A stretch of 29,696 nt of DNA from JBOHSA01 sp050732995 (GTDB lineage Bacteria; Gemmatimonadota; Gemmatimonadetes; Gemmatimonadales; GWC2-71-9), in the NCBI GenBank assembly GCA_050732995.1, contig JBOHSA010000128.1, positions 1 to 29,696 of the forward strand, read 5' to 3'. The notes under the pieces are model-generated. The model had not been told where the DNA came from, did not search any database, and saw only the letters and a program-made list of their open reading frames with translations. Positions 29,011 through 29,696 of the stretch are shown piece after piece (the stretch's first letter is position 1; every line of letters begins with the position of its first letter). The position numbers were made by a program, and so were the translations under genes.

Positions 29011-29696
29011 TCAGTCGAGCTTGAGGGTGAGGACGCGCAGCTCCGTCATCTCCTCGATCGCATAGCGCACGCCTTCGCGGCCGAGGCCAGACGCTTTCGC
29101 GCCCCCGTAGGGAAGCCGGTCGACGCGGTAGCCGGGGATGTCGTTGCCGTTCACCGCGCCGACGTCGAGCTCGGCGTGCAGCCGGAACATCGTCGTGAGA
29201 TTCGTCGTGAACACGCCCGCCTGGAGGCCGTAGGGCGAGGCGTTCACCTGCGCGACGGCCTCGTCCACGCTGTCGTAGGCGGTGACGGTGACGAGCGGCG
29301 CGAAGACCTCCTCGCAGTTGACGCTCATGGCGGGCGTGGTGGCGAGCAGGACCGTCGGCTCGAGGACCTGGCCCGTGCGTTTCCCGCCCGCGGCGAGCTC
29401 GGCACCCCCCGCCACCGCCTCGGCGATCCAACGCTCGACGCGCTCGGCGGCCTCGAGCGAGATCAGTGGGCCCACGTCGGTTGTCTCGTCCAGCACGTCG
29501 CCCACGCGGAGCGCGCGGACCTTGGGGAGGAAGCGGTGGAGGAACGGCCGGTACACCCGCTCGTGCACGAAGATGCGCTGCGTCGAGATGCAGGACTGGC
29601 CGGCGTAGAAGAAGCCGCCCAGCGCGAGCCGCGTCGCCGCCCACTCGAGGTCGGCGTCCGGCTCGACGATCGCCGCGGCGTTCCCGCCCAGCTCGA
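29011..29696 (-). CDS. Aldehyde dehydrogenase (C-terminal 228 residues; 5' end outside the window)
   Basis: The gene enters from the right edge. The first visible residues ELGGNAAAIVEPDADLE contain the general-base Glu of the ELGGN motif, and GQSCISTQRIFVHERVY contains the catalytic Cys. Later marks are EEVFAPLVTV, NASPYGLQAGVFT and the C-terminal LPYGGAKASGLGREGVRYAI typical of NAD(P)-dependent aldehyde dehydrogenases. The substrate (for example succinate semialdehyde, lactaldehyde or glyceraldehyde-3-phosphate) cannot be told. It is the upstream gene of the H-box membrane protein, one base apart. Confidence 0.93.
   Translation of the reverse strand, partial: ELGGNAAAIVEPDADLEWAATRLALGGFFYAGQSCISTQRIFVHERVYRPFLHRFLPKVRALRVGDVLDETTDVGPLISLEAAERVERWIAEAVAGGAELAAGGKRTGQVLEPTVLLATTPAMSVNCEEVFAPLVTVTAYDSVDEAVAQVNASPYGLQAGVFTTNLTTMFRLHAELDVGAVNGNDIPGYRVDRLPYGGAKASGLGREGVRYAIEEMTELRVLTLKLD

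Overview
The window is about 30 kb of very GC-rich, densely coding bacterial DNA. Coding sequence fills nearly everything; no stretch over 300 bases lacks a gene. I see no tRNA, rRNA, CRISPR array, transposase or phage gene. GTG starts, 1-4 bp start/stop overlaps, lipoproteins, a beta-barrel protein with an Omp85-like C-terminus, a long-form IspH (about 400 aa), a full-length Lhr helicase and an ImuB/DnaE2 mutasome pair suggest a diderm, high-GC, probably aerobic organism. Gemmatimonadota or a similar soil/sediment phylum fits best, but this is inference from gene content.

Layout. 1-50 is pure C (probably artefactual), running into the 3' end of a helicase-like gene (to 721). 893-3526: a mini PAS-Fis regulator and a large outer-membrane protein. 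3546-6897: a run of overlapping genes: acyl-CoA thioesterase (frameshifted in a C13 tract), lipoprotein, Gfo/Idh/MocA oxidoreductase, IspH. 6934-11295: Lhr helicase. 11292-13896 (minus): exported TPR protein, small exported protein, MsrA. Divergent from these, 14042-15166 encodes a two-domain ceruloplasmin-like multicopper oxidase. 15301-19567: imuB-dnaE2. 19635-22403: a Clp_N/GntR fusion regulator coupled to a PEP mutase-family enzyme and a DUF72 protein. 22492-23918: two paralogous lipoproteins. 23915-26604 (minus): radical SAM protein and APC permease. 26687-28335: DUF47/PhoU-like protein plus Pit phosphate transporter. 28332-29696 (minus): aldehyde dehydrogenase (cut by the window end) followed by a membrane protein with a histidine-kinase H-box but no ATPase domain.

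How genes may work together. The TPR-exported protein-MsrA operon and the divergent copper oxidase look like an envelope copper/oxidative-stress module with a shared, repeat-bearing promoter region. ImuB (non-catalytic, perfect beta-clamp motif) and DnaE2 (all catalytic Asp present) form a mutagenic translesion synthesis unit. DUF47-Pit is a classical phosphate uptake pair. The Clp_N-GntR protein has its own good promoter overlapping the dnaE2 stop codon, with nested dyads over the -35 box suggesting autoregulation.

The two most unusual signals are (i) the Clp_N x2-GntR fusion regulator and (ii) a dispersed class of short degenerate tandem arrays, repeatedly four copies of a 7- or 8-bp unit (28 or 32 bp), lying inside coding sequence (five in lhr; others in the radical SAM, APC, DUF72 and probably dnaE2 genes). 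All three convergent gene pairs also interlock their stop codons in a single YTAG tetranucleotide.
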